The notes beneath the pieces are model-generated. The model saw only the letters and a program-made list of their open reading frames with translations. It ran no database searches and was not told the origin of the DNA. The position numbers were made by a program, and so were the translations under genes. Shown here piece by piece: positions 1 through 8,834 of a DNA stretch of 64,000 nt. Source of the DNA: Deltaproteobacteria bacterium (GTDB lineage Bacteria > Desulfobacterota > Dissulfuribacteria > Dissulfuribacterales > UBA3076). The first letter of the stretch is position 1. Each line of letters begins with the position of its first letter. The stretch lies in NCBI GenBank assembly GCA_018399745.1, contig JAGYNZ010000002.1, positions 77,543 through 141,542 on the forward strand, written 5' to 3'.

Positions 1-56
1 TTCACATGAATGCTCATAAAATCCTTTAGTGACAGATATATAATGTAATCGTTAAC

Positions 57-96
57 GCGAGCCTTTTGCAAGATGCTTTTTTTGCAAAAGGCTCGC
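57..96. repeat. 15-bp perfect inverted repeat ahead of the first gene
   Basis: The arms GCGAGCCTTTTGCAA and TTGCAAAAGGCTCGC enclose a 10-base loop, with a short T run just after. It may be the terminator of a gene left of the window, or a collapsed copy of a dispersed palindromic repeat: the GAGCCTYTTG core recurs near 46685. No promoter-like sequence is obvious between it and the ATG at 125. Confidence 0.6.
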
Positions 97-124
97 TCGT
101 TTTGAAATATAAATAACTACAAAC

Positions 125-3100
125 ATGATATTATCAGAAGCCCTCCGCGCCAACCTTGAGGCTACCGCCGTAAAGGAAGCAGAGTTTGATTCCCGCTACC
201 AGGTTCTCCGGGACGCAGTCAAGGATTATCAGGGCATAATGAAGTCATTAAATGGTCTTCTTTTTGAGCTTCATCATCCATTTTGCAACTGGGAAATCGT
301 AATAGGAGATCTGAGGTCATTTGCCCTCAAGAATCTTGCTACATACAGCCGTTCCTCCCAAGGGCCTGAGGCCATTAAATTACTTTTGGTTACCTTTTTA
401 AATGTCATCTCCTATGCCCCTAAAGGTGAACAAAAGACCGAAGCCGTAGACGGGCTTCTGGCCTTTCTGGAAAAAATTATTCAAAAAATGAATATTGAAA
501 AGCTGTTTACAATACTGCCTGATATTGAGCATACCTTACATAGTCTTAAGGAATCTAATGAGCATGTGATCATGGCTATTGCCTGCAGTTATCATCCTCT
601 ATCATGTCTTATACAAAATTTTTCCAAGCGACTGGTGGGACGAGAACTCTCGCCAGAGTTTTGGGATGAAGCGGGAAGACTTCTTATTGAAGTGCAGAAA
701 TCTACTTTTCTTTACTGGCTTGAGCAGGAAGACCCTGCTAATTGGCTAAACCGCTCAGTTGAATGTGGCTTCATGGAGCTGGATTCTGAAGACCTGAAAG
801 AGACCATAAGACTTATTGAACCGGTCTCCCACAAACATTTCATATCCTCTTTGAAAGACCTTGAAATCTCAAAAAAGGCGCCTCTTACGGAAAAAGACGT
901 TTTGGAGCTGGCCAGGCGCCATGGCTATCTGGATATAGTGAATCATTACAGAAAGATTGTCCACGAGCTGGGCCGTCTCTCATATCAAATCTCATCTGTG
1001 TCATCAAAAGGGCAGGCATACCGGAAACAGAAGACAGAATTATGTCTTTTATTTCCATTTTATCTTATTGAAATAGAAGGTCTCGTCTCGATCCATGAAG
1101 AAATTCTTCGTCAGATCAATCGCATATTTTTGTATCTTATACGTAATGCTGAACTGGAGCAGCTTCAAGAGATCCTTTCCAGAGGCTTTGAGCTTCTAAA
1201 GCAGCAAGTTGGCAATTTTCCAAGGACTGCTCTTCAGTGCATCGAGGCCCTGGGTTCAGAGATCATCCGCAGAGATAATACAAGGCTTACAGAGCTTTTT
1301 TTCAATCAAGTTGTTCGGTTCGGCTTTCAACCCCCTGGAATTAAGGGCGTAGATGCCGAATGGCATGTATTAACCAATCCTGCTCATCTTCAGAATATTC
1401 GGGTCTGGCTGAAATTTGTAGAACAAAAAACCGATATATCCGGCACGCTATTGTCAGCCCTTATTATAAACCTTAAGCTGGCAGGCACATGTATCCGTGA
1501 TACAGACCTGTTTCAGAAAGACGTCAGCAGATTACTTAACTGCGACATAGAACCGACTTACAATCTGGTCAAGCAACTGGCCAAGATCCTGCCGGTTTAC
1601 TTTAATGAGATCGGTGCCGAAGGTCTCCTGAGGGACGTTTCAACAGAGCTGGACGAGATAACTTGCCGCAAGGACGTCCTTATTCATTTTCTAAGAAAAC
1701 AAAGCCACGTTGAGAGTAATAACCGCATTGTCGACTTTATTGAGGCCATTTTATGCTTTTGGTTTAGTAAACAAAAGGAGGAATTGACTTCCTTTTTACC
1801 CCCTGAAATCCTGGAACAGATTCCTGCCAGTGGCCCATACGTAGATCAGGTCAACAGGCTTATACAGCATCTTGCGGATGTATCGGGTCCCAAAGAATTT
1901 ACTCGTAGTAATATACATAGTCTGCTGAATTTTAAAGAGGAACATCTATCTCAAGTATTGAGTCAAATCCCTGACATCTCCACTCGAGAGAGAAGACGTG
2001 TTGAACTTCTCATTCGGATGTACCGGCTCGAAACTCATAAGTACAAACTCGGTATCCATGAAATCCGTCATCATCTTGAAGAAGCCAAAAATCAGGGTTT
2101 TGAGGGATTAGACAAAGTACTTGAGGTCCTGGATGTGGATAATGATCCGGAACATTGTCTTGAGGTGATCCTGGATCAGCTTGATGTCCTTAAGGGCATT
2201 ATACTCAGTAAGGAAAGGTTTGAAATCAGGGAGGATATATACCACAAGCGGCATATAACAGTGGACATTCCTTCAATGTATGGCCGCTACCATGAGCGAA
2301 AGTTTGACGCCCTCAGCCTCAGTTTTCGTCTTGAGAATCTGGCCAACATTCATTTCGAACGCCTGATAGCCGAGATAGATTCAACCTTCATCTCAAGGCC
2401 TATCTTTGTGCGAATTTTGAGATATCTCCGTCTATTCTGGAGAGCCGTACAGTTGGACGGAGTGTATTCCAGAAAGTTTGCCACTTATATCACCCTGCTG
2501 GAAAAATCTCTTGAGGTCCGGCGATTTGCTTTTTCCCAGTACCAGGACGTGGTAAGAGGGCTGTCTGATGGAGTTAAGGACATTATCCATGTCTATTATA
2601 TAAGCCCGCATCAGGACAATGTATCTCTTGTTATTCGTCAGTTGAACAAAGACAATCTACTGCAAAAGTATCAGGCTGCAATAAAAGAGAGTGAAAACGA
2701 GACTCAACTGGTTCTTCAGATAACAGAGTGGTTCCTTAGAGATCTTATCTCCGGCACCTTTGGTCTTCAGTATCTGGATAACTTTATTGCCCGGGTATAT
2801 CAGGTGCTTGGAGAGCAGAAAGAAAGACTGGATCATAATGACCTTGATTTGATGTTAAGCTATGATCCTGATCAGATTCTATGCACTATACACAGCCCGA
2901 ATGAATGGACAAACAACCTTATACACCTGGGCAATAAAGGCTTTAATCTGGTGCTTCTGGCAAAGGAGGGACTACCTGTTCCGCCTGGAGTAATAGTTAC
3001 CACCGAAGTCTTCAGGTGCTATCCTATTATCAGGAAACTGCCCAGTGTATACATAGAATTCAAGTCACAGCTTCAGAAGGCCATTGGGGAGATAGAGCAT

Positions 3101-4405
3101 CAAAGCGGGCGCAAGTTTGGAGATCCCTCAAATCCATTGCTTTTATCGGTAAGGAGTGGAGCAGCCATTTCCATGCCTGGGATGATGTCAACAGTTATTA
3201 ATTTGGGCAGTAACCTTGAAATCATAGAGGGCTTGGCGACAAAAACAGGAAACGCCTGGTTTGCCTGGGATAATTACCGAAGATTTATTCAATCATGGGC
3301 TATGGCCTTTAATCTAGACCGCGAGATGTTCAACGAACTCATTAGTAAGCACAAACAACGGTACGGAATAAAACAAAAAAGGGAATTTACCGGAGAGCAG
3401 ATGAAAGAATTGGCCTTGGATTATCAGCAAGTCACGCTGGATCAAGGTCTAAAGCTCGAAAAGGACCCTTTTGAGCAACTTCTTGTAGCTATACGACTAA
3501 TTTTTACATCTTGGGAGTCTGAAAAGGCAAAAAATTACAGAGAAATAATGGAGATATCAGATTATTGGGGAACGGCTGTGATAGTTCAGGCCATGGCCTA
3601 TGGAAATCTCGCTGAAACCTCTGGGAGTGGTGTTGCCTTCACGCCGATTCACACTGACAATATAAATAATATCTGCCTTTGGGGCGACTTTACTACCGGG
3701 AATCAGGGAGATGACATTGTAAGTGGTCTGGTCACAACATATCCGATTTCAATAAAGCAGCAAAAGGCCATGGGGCTTGATTCTGAAATGACTTTAGAAA
3801 AAAATTTTCCTGAGATTTATAATTCTTTGTTATCCATGACAAAAGAACTCATCTACAAAAAAAGATGGGATCCCCAGGAGATAGAATTTACATTTGAAGG
3901 CCCAGAGAGCAACAGGCTTTTCATACTCCAGAGCCGAAACATGACTACAAAGAGGCGACATATCGTTAAGGTTTTCGTATACTCGGCAGCGTTGGCGGCC
4001 AGTTATCTGGGCAAAGGCATTGGAGTGAGCGGGGGGGCCATGGCAGGCAAGGCCGTATTCACCATATCTGAAATTAAATCCTTGCGCGAGAAGGAACCGG
4101 GGACTCCATTGATCCTGATTCGTTCAGACACCGTCCCGGACGATATCAAAGAAATTACGTCAGCAGAAGGCGTTCTTACGGCAAAGGGAGGGCAGACGTC
4201 TCATGCAGCTATTATTGCATTTCGCCTTGACAAAAACTGTATTGTGGGTTGCAAACAACTGCAGGTTTCTGAAAATCTCGGCTTTGCGCGATTAAACGGC
4301 CGCGTAATTCGTTACGGCGACTTTTTGAGTATTGACGGCAGAAACGGCTCAATTTACATAGGTAAGCATGTTACTCAGATAGAGGAAGAGATGTTTCTGG
4401 TTTGA
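125..4405 (+). CDS. PEP/pyruvate-binding (PPDK/PEP synthase-like) large protein
   Basis: The 1426-residue protein has a C-terminal third resembling pyruvate phosphate dikinase or PEP synthase. An ATP-grasp-type nucleotide-binding domain starts near residue 926 (GNKGFNL, PVPPGVIVTTE) and includes SVRSGAAISMPGMM near residue 1010. A swivelling phosphohistidine domain follows, with GGQTSHAA near residue 1357. The TIM-barrel PEP/pyruvate domain that completes true PPDK is absent, because the protein ends about 65 residues after the histidine. The first ~900 residues are helical-looking and match nothing I recognise. The known family chemistry is ATP-driven phosphorylation of the swivelling histidine; the acceptor here is unknown. 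The gene directly precedes pgk, which hints at a link to PEP/glycolytic metabolism. No good ribosome site precedes the ATG. The domain call is firm, the function is not. Confidence 0.85.
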   Translation: MILSEALRANLEATAVKEAEFDSRYQVLRDAVKDYQGIMKSLNGLLFELHHPFCNWEIVIGDLRSFALKNLATYSRSSQGPEAIKLLLVTFLNVISYAPKGEQKTEAVDGLLAFLEKIIQKMNIEKLFTILPDIEHTLHSLKESNEHVIMAIACSYHPLSCLIQNFSKRLVGRELSPEFWDEAGRLLIEVQKSTFLYWLEQEDPANWLNRSVECGFMELDSEDLKETIRLIEPVSHKHFISSLKDLEISKKAPLTEKDVLELARRHGYLDIVNHYRKIVHELGRLSYQISSVSSKGQAYRKQKTELCLLFPFYLIEIEGLVSIHEEILRQINRIFLYLIRNAELEQLQEILSRGFELLKQQVGNFPRTALQCIEALGSEIIRRDNTRLTELFFNQVVRFGFQPPGIKGVDAEWHVLTNPAHLQNIRVWLKFVEQKTDISGTLLSALIINLKLAGTCIRDTDLFQKDVSRLLNCDIEPTYNLVKQLAKILPVYFNEIGAEGLLRDVSTELDEITCRKDVLIHFLRKQSHVESNNRIVDFIEAILCFWFSKQKEELTSFLPPEILEQIPASGPYVDQVNRLIQHLADVSGPKEFTRSNIHSLLNFKEEHLSQVLSQIPDISTRERRRVELLIRMYRLETHKYKLGIHEIRHHLEEAKNQGFEGLDKVLEVLDVDNDPEHCLEVILDQLDVLKGIILSKERFEIREDIYHKRHITVDIPSMYGRYHERKFDALSLSFRLENLANIHFERLIAEIDSTFISRPIFVRILRYLRLFWRAVQLDGVYSRKFATYITLLEKSLEVRRFAFSQYQDVVRGLSDGVKDIIHVYYISPHQDNVSLVIRQLNKDNLLQKYQAAIKESENETQLVLQITEWFLRDLISGTFGLQYLDNFIARVYQVLGEQKERLDHNDLDLMLSYDPDQILCTIHSPNEWTNNLIHLGNKGFNLVLLAKEGLPVPPGVIVTTEVFRCYPIIRKLPSVYIEFKSQLQKAIGEIEHQSGRKFGDPSNPLLLSVRSGAAISMPGMMSTVINLGSNLEIIEGLATKTGNAWFAWDNYRRFIQSWAMAFNLDREMFNELISKHKQRYGIKQKREFTGEQMKELALDYQQVTLDQGLKLEKDPFEQLLVAIRLIFTSWESEKAKNYREIMEISDYWGTAVIVQAMAYGNLAETSGSGVAFTPIHTDNINNICLWGDFTTGNQGDDIVSGLVTTYPISIKQQKAMGLDSEMTLEKNFPEIYNSLLSMTKELIYKKRWDPQEIEFTFEGPESNRLFILQSRNMTTKRRHIVKVFVYSAALAASYLGKGIGVSGGAMAGKAVFTISEIKSLREKEPGTPLILIRSDTVPDDIKEITSAEGVLTAKGGQTSHAAIIAFRLDKNCIVGCKQLQVSENLGFARLNGRVIRYGDFLSIDGRNGSIYIGKHVTQIEEEMFLV

Positions 4406-4458
4406 GAATTTGGATTATCTCCAGTTTAGTTAAAAGAAATAAGGGGGGAGATGCTGTA

Positions 4459-5652
4459 ATGATCAAATACATAGACGAAATTCCATTGAAAGGCCAAAGG
4501 GTCCTGATGAGAACGGACTTCAATACTCCTCTGGACGATTCAGGCAATATAGCAGACGACAACCGTATTAAGGCAGCCCTGCCAAGCATACGTTATGCCA
4601 TAGATGCCGGAGCTCGACTGATATTATGCTCACATCTTGGCCGTCCAAAGGGACAGAGGATAGAAAAATGGAGCCTGAGACCTGTGGCCCGAGGTCTCGA
4701 AGAGATGATAAACCAGAAGGTGCCTCTGGCCCCTGACTGTATTGGAGATGAAGTGGAGAAACGAGTCAGCTCAATGTCAGAGGGAGAAGTTCATCTGCTT
4801 GAAAACCTAAGATATCATCAAGGAGAAACAAAAAACGAGCCTGGATTCGCAAAAGCCCTGGCAAAATTAGCTGATGTATATATAAATGACGCCTTTGCAG
4901 TATCCCATCGTGCCCATGCTTCAGTGACCGGAGTGCCCGGTATAGTGAAAAATTGTGGAGCAGGCTTTCTTATAAAGAATGAACTCTTATATTTCAAAAA
5001 GGCCCTTGAAGAACCTGTCAGACCTTTAGTGGCAATTCTGGGCGGGGCCAAGATAGCCGGAAAGCTGGAGGCTATTAATAATATATTGAATAGGGTGGAT
5101 AAACTGATAGTTGGCGGAGCCATGGCCAATACTTTCCTGGCAGCGCAAGGCGTTGATATAGGAAAATCAATTACTGAGAAAGATCTGACAGATACTGCCA
5201 AGGCCTTAATTGATAAGGCAAGCAACAAGGGTATTAAATTCTATCTTCCAGTTGACTGCATCATAGCAGAGAGTCTTGAGAAAGACGCTGTAACCAGGAT
5301 CGTTCCGATTCAGGAAATTCCTGATGATTGGATGGCATTAGATATAGGGCCTGCAACAGTAAACCTGTTTAGTGAAGTTCTTTATAATGCCAAAACCATA
5401 GTATGGAATGGCCCAATGGGTGTTTTTGAGTTCAAGCCTTTCAGCCGAGGCACAATGGCCCTGGCGCATGCGGTAGGCAGCAGTCAGGCCCTCAGTATTG
5501 TAGGCGGAGGAGATACTGATCTGGCCATTCACAAGGCCGGTGAAGTAGAAAATATATCTTACATGTCCACAGGTGGGGGGGCATTCCTCTGCCTTTTGGA
5601 GGGGAAAAAACTGCCTGGCATAACGGCACTTGAGGGGTGTAGAAAAAAATGA
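4459..5652 (+). CDS. pgk: Phosphoglycerate kinase
   Basis: Phosphoglycerate kinase transfers phosphate between 1,3-bisphosphoglycerate and ADP in cytoplasmic glycolysis/gluconeogenesis. Visible signatures are RTDFNTPLDD near the N-terminus, SHLGRPKG, the ENLRYH segment, GGAKIAGKLE, NGPMGVFE, and GGGDT plus STGGGAFL at the C-terminus. The ORF track begins at a TTG overlapping the previous stop, but the ATG at 4459 is preferred: AAGGGGGGAG sits eight bases before it and the protein then begins MIKYIDEIPLKGQRVL, as usual for the family, giving 397 residues. The stop overlaps the tpiA start (ATGA), so translation is probably coupled. Confidence 0.97.
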   Translation: MIKYIDEIPLKGQRVLMRTDFNTPLDDSGNIADDNRIKAALPSIRYAIDAGARLILCSHLGRPKGQRIEKWSLRPVARGLEEMINQKVPLAPDCIGDEVEKRVSSMSEGEVHLLENLRYHQGETKNEPGFAKALAKLADVYINDAFAVSHRAHASVTGVPGIVKNCGAGFLIKNELLYFKKALEEPVRPLVAILGGAKIAGKLEAINNILNRVDKLIVGGAMANTFLAAQGVDIGKSITEKDLTDTAKALIDKASNKGIKFYLPVDCIIAESLEKDAVTRIVPIQEIPDDWMALDIGPATVNLFSEVLYNAKTIVWNGPMGVFEFKPFSRGTMALAHAVGSSQALSIVGGGDTDLAIHKAGEVENISYMSTGGGAFLCLLEGKKLPGITALEGCRKK

Positions 5653-6422
5653 AATCTTTAAAACGAATACCTGTTTTAGCTGCTAACTGGAAGATGTACA
5701 AAACCGTAGGCGAGACCCGTGAATTCCTTAATGTCTTTCTGCCCCTGGTGGATAACTTGTCAGAAAGAGAAGTAATAATTGCGCCTCCGTTTACTGCTCT
5801 TTCAGCCGCCAGTGAAATCATCAGGGAAAGTGAACTTGTGACACTGGCGGCCCAGAACATGTACTTTGAGCAGAAAGGGGGCTTTACCGGTGAAATATCA
5901 TCGATTATGCTCAAGGAGTTAGGAGTTAAATGGGTAATTCTGGGGCACTCGGAGCGCAGGCACATTTTTGGAGAAAAAAACAGCCTTATTGCCTTAAAGG
6001 TCAAATCTGCACTGGAAAATGATCTGCGTCCAATCTTATGCATCGGGGAAAAATTAGAGGAAAGAGAGGGCGGACTTATGCATGAGATACTTGAGAAGCA
6101 ATTATCCGCGGGTTTTTCAGAAGTGAGCAGTACCGAAGCGGATAAAGTAGCGGTTGCCTATGAACCTGTATGGGCAATAGGCACTGGCAGGACAGCTACT
6201 CCGGATCAGGCACAGGATGCCCATATCCATATACGGTCCTGGCTGACTGGTCTTTTCGATTCCGGTATTGCAGGGCAAATTCGAATATTGTATGGTGGAT
6301 CAGTTAAGCCGGAAAATATCAATGAATTAATGGCGCTTCCCGATGTGGACGGAGCTCTGGTTGGCGGTGCATCGCTTAAACCTGAAAGCTTTGGTCAAAT
6401 TGTGAGTTGCCGAACCGGTTAA
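5649..6422 (+). CDS. tpiA: Triosephosphate isomerase
   Basis: The 257-residue TIM-barrel enzyme interconverts dihydroxyacetone phosphate and glyceraldehyde 3-phosphate. The substrate-binding AANWKMYKT is at the N-terminus, the catalytic histidine lies in LGHSERR, the catalytic glutamate in AYEPVWAIGTG, and the phosphate-binding loop in LYGGSVKPEN followed by GALVGGASL. Length and motif order are those of a full enzyme. The ATG overlaps the pgk stop by four bases, and secG follows 27 bases later. The pgk-tpiA-secG order is common in several bacterial groups, so one transcript is likely. Confidence 0.97.
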   Translation: MKSLKRIPVLAANWKMYKTVGETREFLNVFLPLVDNLSEREVIIAPPFTALSAASEIIRESELVTLAAQNMYFEQKGGFTGEISSIMLKELGVKWVILGHSERRHIFGEKNSLIALKVKSALENDLRPILCIGEKLEEREGGLMHEILEKQLSAGFSEVSSTEADKVAVAYEPVWAIGTGRTATPDQAQDAHIHIRSWLTGLFDSGIAGQIRILYGGSVKPENINELMALPDVDGALVGGASLKPESFGQIVSCRTG

Positions 6423-6449
6423 TTAAGAGAGTAACTCAAAGGAAATGTT

Positions 6450-6950
6450 TTGTATTCTATATTAATAGTAGTTTACGTTATTGTCTGTATTCTCTTGGTT
6501 CTCACCGTCTTGCTTCAGCAAGGCAAAGGTGCGGAGATCGGTGCTGTCTTCGGCTCTAGTGATACAATTTTTGGCAGTGCAGGACCAGCCTCTTTTCTGC
6601 ATAAAATAACCGCTGGGCTGGCAGTGTTCTTTATGGTTTTTGCCCTTATTCTTACTTATTTGTCAGCTCACAAGGTTGAGGATTCGATAATGCAGGACGT
6701 AGAGGTCACTACCAGTAAGGATACTACCGAGCCGGCTGAAATTTCTGAGGCCGCAGAAACCACGGAGACTATTGATACGGTAGTCCCCGAATCTGTTGAA
6801 ACTACTCCTGTACCATTGACCGGAGTTGAGGAACCTGTGCAAGGCCCGGGCGAAGAGGCTGATGCTACGGCTGAAGATACCCGGCCGAAGGAAGATCAGC
6901 CTAAAGATATTATACCATCAGCAAATCAAAAACCCGAGACTTCTAAATAG
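6450..6950 (+). CDS. secG: SecG preprotein translocase subunit with long acidic tail
   Basis: SecG is the small accessory subunit of the SecYEG channel. Two membrane helices are visible (about residues 2-22 and 50-70), joined by the typical loop LLQQGKGAEIGAVFGSSDTIFGSAGPASFL. The start is a TTG. The protein is 166 residues, longer than the roughly 75-110 of most SecG proteins, because residues ~75-166 form a low-complexity tail rich in E, T, P and A. Such tails occur in other deltaproteobacterial SecG proteins; their role is not known to me. The gene is last in the pgk-tpiA-secG run and is followed six bases later by tRNA-Leu. Confidence 0.93.
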   Translation: MYSILIVVYVIVCILLVLTVLLQQGKGAEIGAVFGSSDTIFGSAGPASFLHKITAGLAVFFMVFALILTYLSAHKVEDSIMQDVEVTTSKDTTEPAEISEAAETTETIDTVVPESVETTPVPLTGVEEPVQGPGEEADATAEDTRPKEDQPKDIIPSANQKPETSK

Positions 6951-6956
6951 TATTTA

Positions 6957-7042
6957 GCCGAAGTGGTGGAATAGGTAGACACGCCATCTTGAGGGGGTGG
7001 TGGGCAAAACCCGTGGGGGTTCGACTCCCCCCTTCGGCACCA
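6957..7042 (+). tRNA. tRNA-Leu (anticodon GAG)
   Basis: The sequence folds as a class II tRNA with a long variable arm. The acceptor stem GCCGAAG pairs with CTTCGGC, followed by an encoded ACCA end. The anticodon stem CCATC/GGTGG carries the loop TTGAGGG, giving anticodon GAG. The variable arm is GGGCAAAACCC, and the T arm is GGGGG-TTCGACT-CCCCC. The secG-tRNA-Leu order is a recurring bacterial arrangement. No integrase or duplicated 3' end is seen beside it. Confidence 0.97.
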
Positions 7043-7078
7043 TATTTATCCTATATGGGAAGCAACTTATTTGTAAGC

Positions 7079-8149
7079 TCAATGACTGCCAGGTCTTTTT
7101 ACAGGTAATCTAATCGTAAAAGTAGATCCCTTGCCTAGTTCGCTTTCCACTGAGATTGTGCCCCTGTGGGCCTGAATAATCTTAAGCGCATAAGTGAGGC
7201 CAAGCCCGGCATGGATCTTTGAAGTAAAAAAAGGGTCCAGGATACTCTTCAGTTTGTCCCTTGGGATGCCGACCCCTGTATCGGAAACATCGATCTCAAT
7301 ATATCCCTCCCTGACACGGCTGGCTATATTCAGTTCGCGCGTCTTATTACGCATTGCCTCAATTGCGTTTTCAATGAGATGTGCAATCGCTATCTTAATC
7401 TGTTTTCTATCAACAGAGATATTAGGAAGATTATCCATCAAATCAGTCGTGACATCTACATGATTTTCTTCAAGTGCAGGCCTGTATTCTTCCAGTGCTT
7501 TGGCAATAATCTCATTGATATCTACCGGCTCTCTATAAGATATTACAGTGGCCTGCAGCTCAATGAGCTTTTTTATCATATGTTCCAGCGTCTCAACATT
7601 TTGTACAATCAATTTAAGATATTTTCTGTTTGGATCACTTTCAGAAAGAGATTCACAGATCCTTCGCGCAAACCCTCCAATAGTAACAAGAGGATTTCTT
7701 ATCTCATGAGCCACTTGATCCATCATCTTTTCTAATGCCTCTGATTTTTCCTCTTTCAGTAACTTCTCACGCTCCGCCTTCATGCTGATCAATGACCGTA
7801 TTCTTGTAACAAGCTCTTTATAATCAAAGGGCTTGGCAAGGTAGTCATCTCCCCCGATATCGAGGCCTTTGCAAGTGCTGTCAACATCGCCTTTTGCAGT
7901 GAGCATGAGGACCGGTATATAACGGGTACTCTCGTCCTCTTTGAGCCTCTTGCATACCTCAAAGCCATCCAGTTTTGGCATCATAATGTCCAGCAAAATC
8001 AGATCGGGCTCATATTCAGTAACCTTCTTAAGGGCTTCTTCGCCATCGTATGCCTCAGCAGTGTCATACCCGTCAGCGCGAAGCCGCTTCTTCAAGAGTT
8101 CTACGGTATCCACGTTATCTTCAACGATCAGGATTTTGTTTTTATTCAC
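7079..8149 (-). CDS. Response regulator-histidine kinase hybrid (REC-HisKA-HATPase)
   Basis: The soluble 356-residue protein has an N-terminal receiver domain (ILIVEDN, phospho-acceptor in LLDIMMPKLDG, conserved lysine in LAKPFDY). A kinase follows, with the phospho-histidine in VAHEIRNPLVTIGGF near residue 148 and an ATPase domain (HLIENAIEAM, DTGVGIP, GLGLTYALKI). No sensor or membrane segment is present, so it should act as a phosphorelay node fed by another kinase. The start is a GTG. It lies downstream of, and in the same direction as, the receiver protein at 8425 and the haem kinase at 8835, which may be its partners; this is inferred from position only. Confidence 0.93.
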   Translation of the reverse strand: MNKNKILIVEDNVDTVELLKKRLRADGYDTAEAYDGEEALKKVTEYEPDLILLDIMMPKLDGFEVCKRLKEDESTRYIPVLMLTAKGDVDSTCKGLDIGGDDYLAKPFDYKELVTRIRSLISMKAEREKLLKEEKSEALEKMMDQVAHEIRNPLVTIGGFARRICESLSESDPNRKYLKLIVQNVETLEHMIKKLIELQATVISYREPVDINEIIAKALEEYRPALEENHVDVTTDLMDNLPNISVDRKQIKIAIAHLIENAIEAMRNKTRELNIASRVREGYIEIDVSDTGVGIPRDKLKSILDPFFTSKIHAGLGLTYALKIIQAHRGTISVESELGKGSTFTIRLPVKRPGSH

Positions 8150-8326
8150 CTAAATACCCTATGTTGTTATATTATTTCGCAAGTATCATGGAAAATGTAT
8201 GACTCCGTTCCTAAAAACCCAAATACAGGAAAGTGCCGGATACAAATCAGAACTCAAAGGCCGTCGCAATGAACTATACCCTGCCGTAAGCAGTGGGGTA
8301 TCAGCAGGTGATCTCATTTTTAAACG

Positions 8327-8340
8327 CCCCAGGGGGCGGA
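8327..8340 (-). terminator. Weak terminator-like hairpin
   Basis: CGCCCC and GGGGCG form a 6-bp GC stem with a two-base centre. Read on the minus strand it is followed by TTTAAAAATG, so it could end transcription of the receiver gene at 8425-8820. The tight loop and interrupted T run make this weak. Confidence 0.35.
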
Positions 8341-8424
8341 TAATATGACCCCCAATGAAGATTAAACACTTTCAGAGACTTTTATCTCTTATGCAAAAAC
8401 GAAAGTCTGGCTTTTGAGGCTAAA

Positions 8425-8820
8425 TCATATAGTTTTTTTCGCGTAGTTTTCGATCTGATCCGGCAACACGTGCACATTTATCGGTTTTGATATATATCCG
8501 TTAAAACCGGCCTTCAAGGCCTTTTCTTCATCTCCTTTCATTGCATGCGCGGTCAACGCAATTATCAAGGTGTGTTTAAACTCCTTTCGAAGCCGCAGAT
8601 TTTTTACAACCTCATAACCTCCCATTTTCGGAAGTGAAATGTCTAAGAGGATAATATCCGGCTGTTCTGCAATCGCCTTTTCCAAGCCATCTTCTCCATC
8701 GAAGGCTTCAATTAGCTGATAATTGCGGTTTTTTAAGATCTTTATTACCAGCTCTCGACTATCCTGGTTGTCCTCAACTATCAGCAATTTTTTCTCAGGA
8801 ACCTTCTCGGTTTCTTTCAT
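8425..8820 (-). CDS. Single-domain response regulator (REC only)
   Basis: The 131-residue protein is one receiver domain with no output domain: acidic pair in LLIVEDN, phospho-aspartate in ILLDISLPKMGG, conserved threonine in ALTAHAM, and lysine in ISKPINV. It resembles DivK-like phosphorelay shuttles. It starts 14 bases after the end of the haem-binding hybrid kinase (8835-11582) on the same strand, so the pair is probably co-transcribed and it is the obvious phosphate acceptor. This pairing is inferred from adjacency. Confidence 0.93.
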   Translation of the reverse strand: MKETEKVPEKKLLIVEDNQDSRELVIKILKNRNYQLIEAFDGEDGLEKAIAEQPDIILLDISLPKMGGYEVVKNLRLRKEFKHTLIIALTAHAMKGDEEKALKAGFNGYISKPINVHVLPDQIENYAKKTI

Positions 8821-8834
8821 GTCATCTCCGTCTA

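Noticed and set aside
6957-7042. tRNA-Leu as an attachment site of an integrated element
   Set aside because: No integrase gene or duplicated tRNA 3' end is visible nearby, and the flanking genes are ordinary chromosomal genes.
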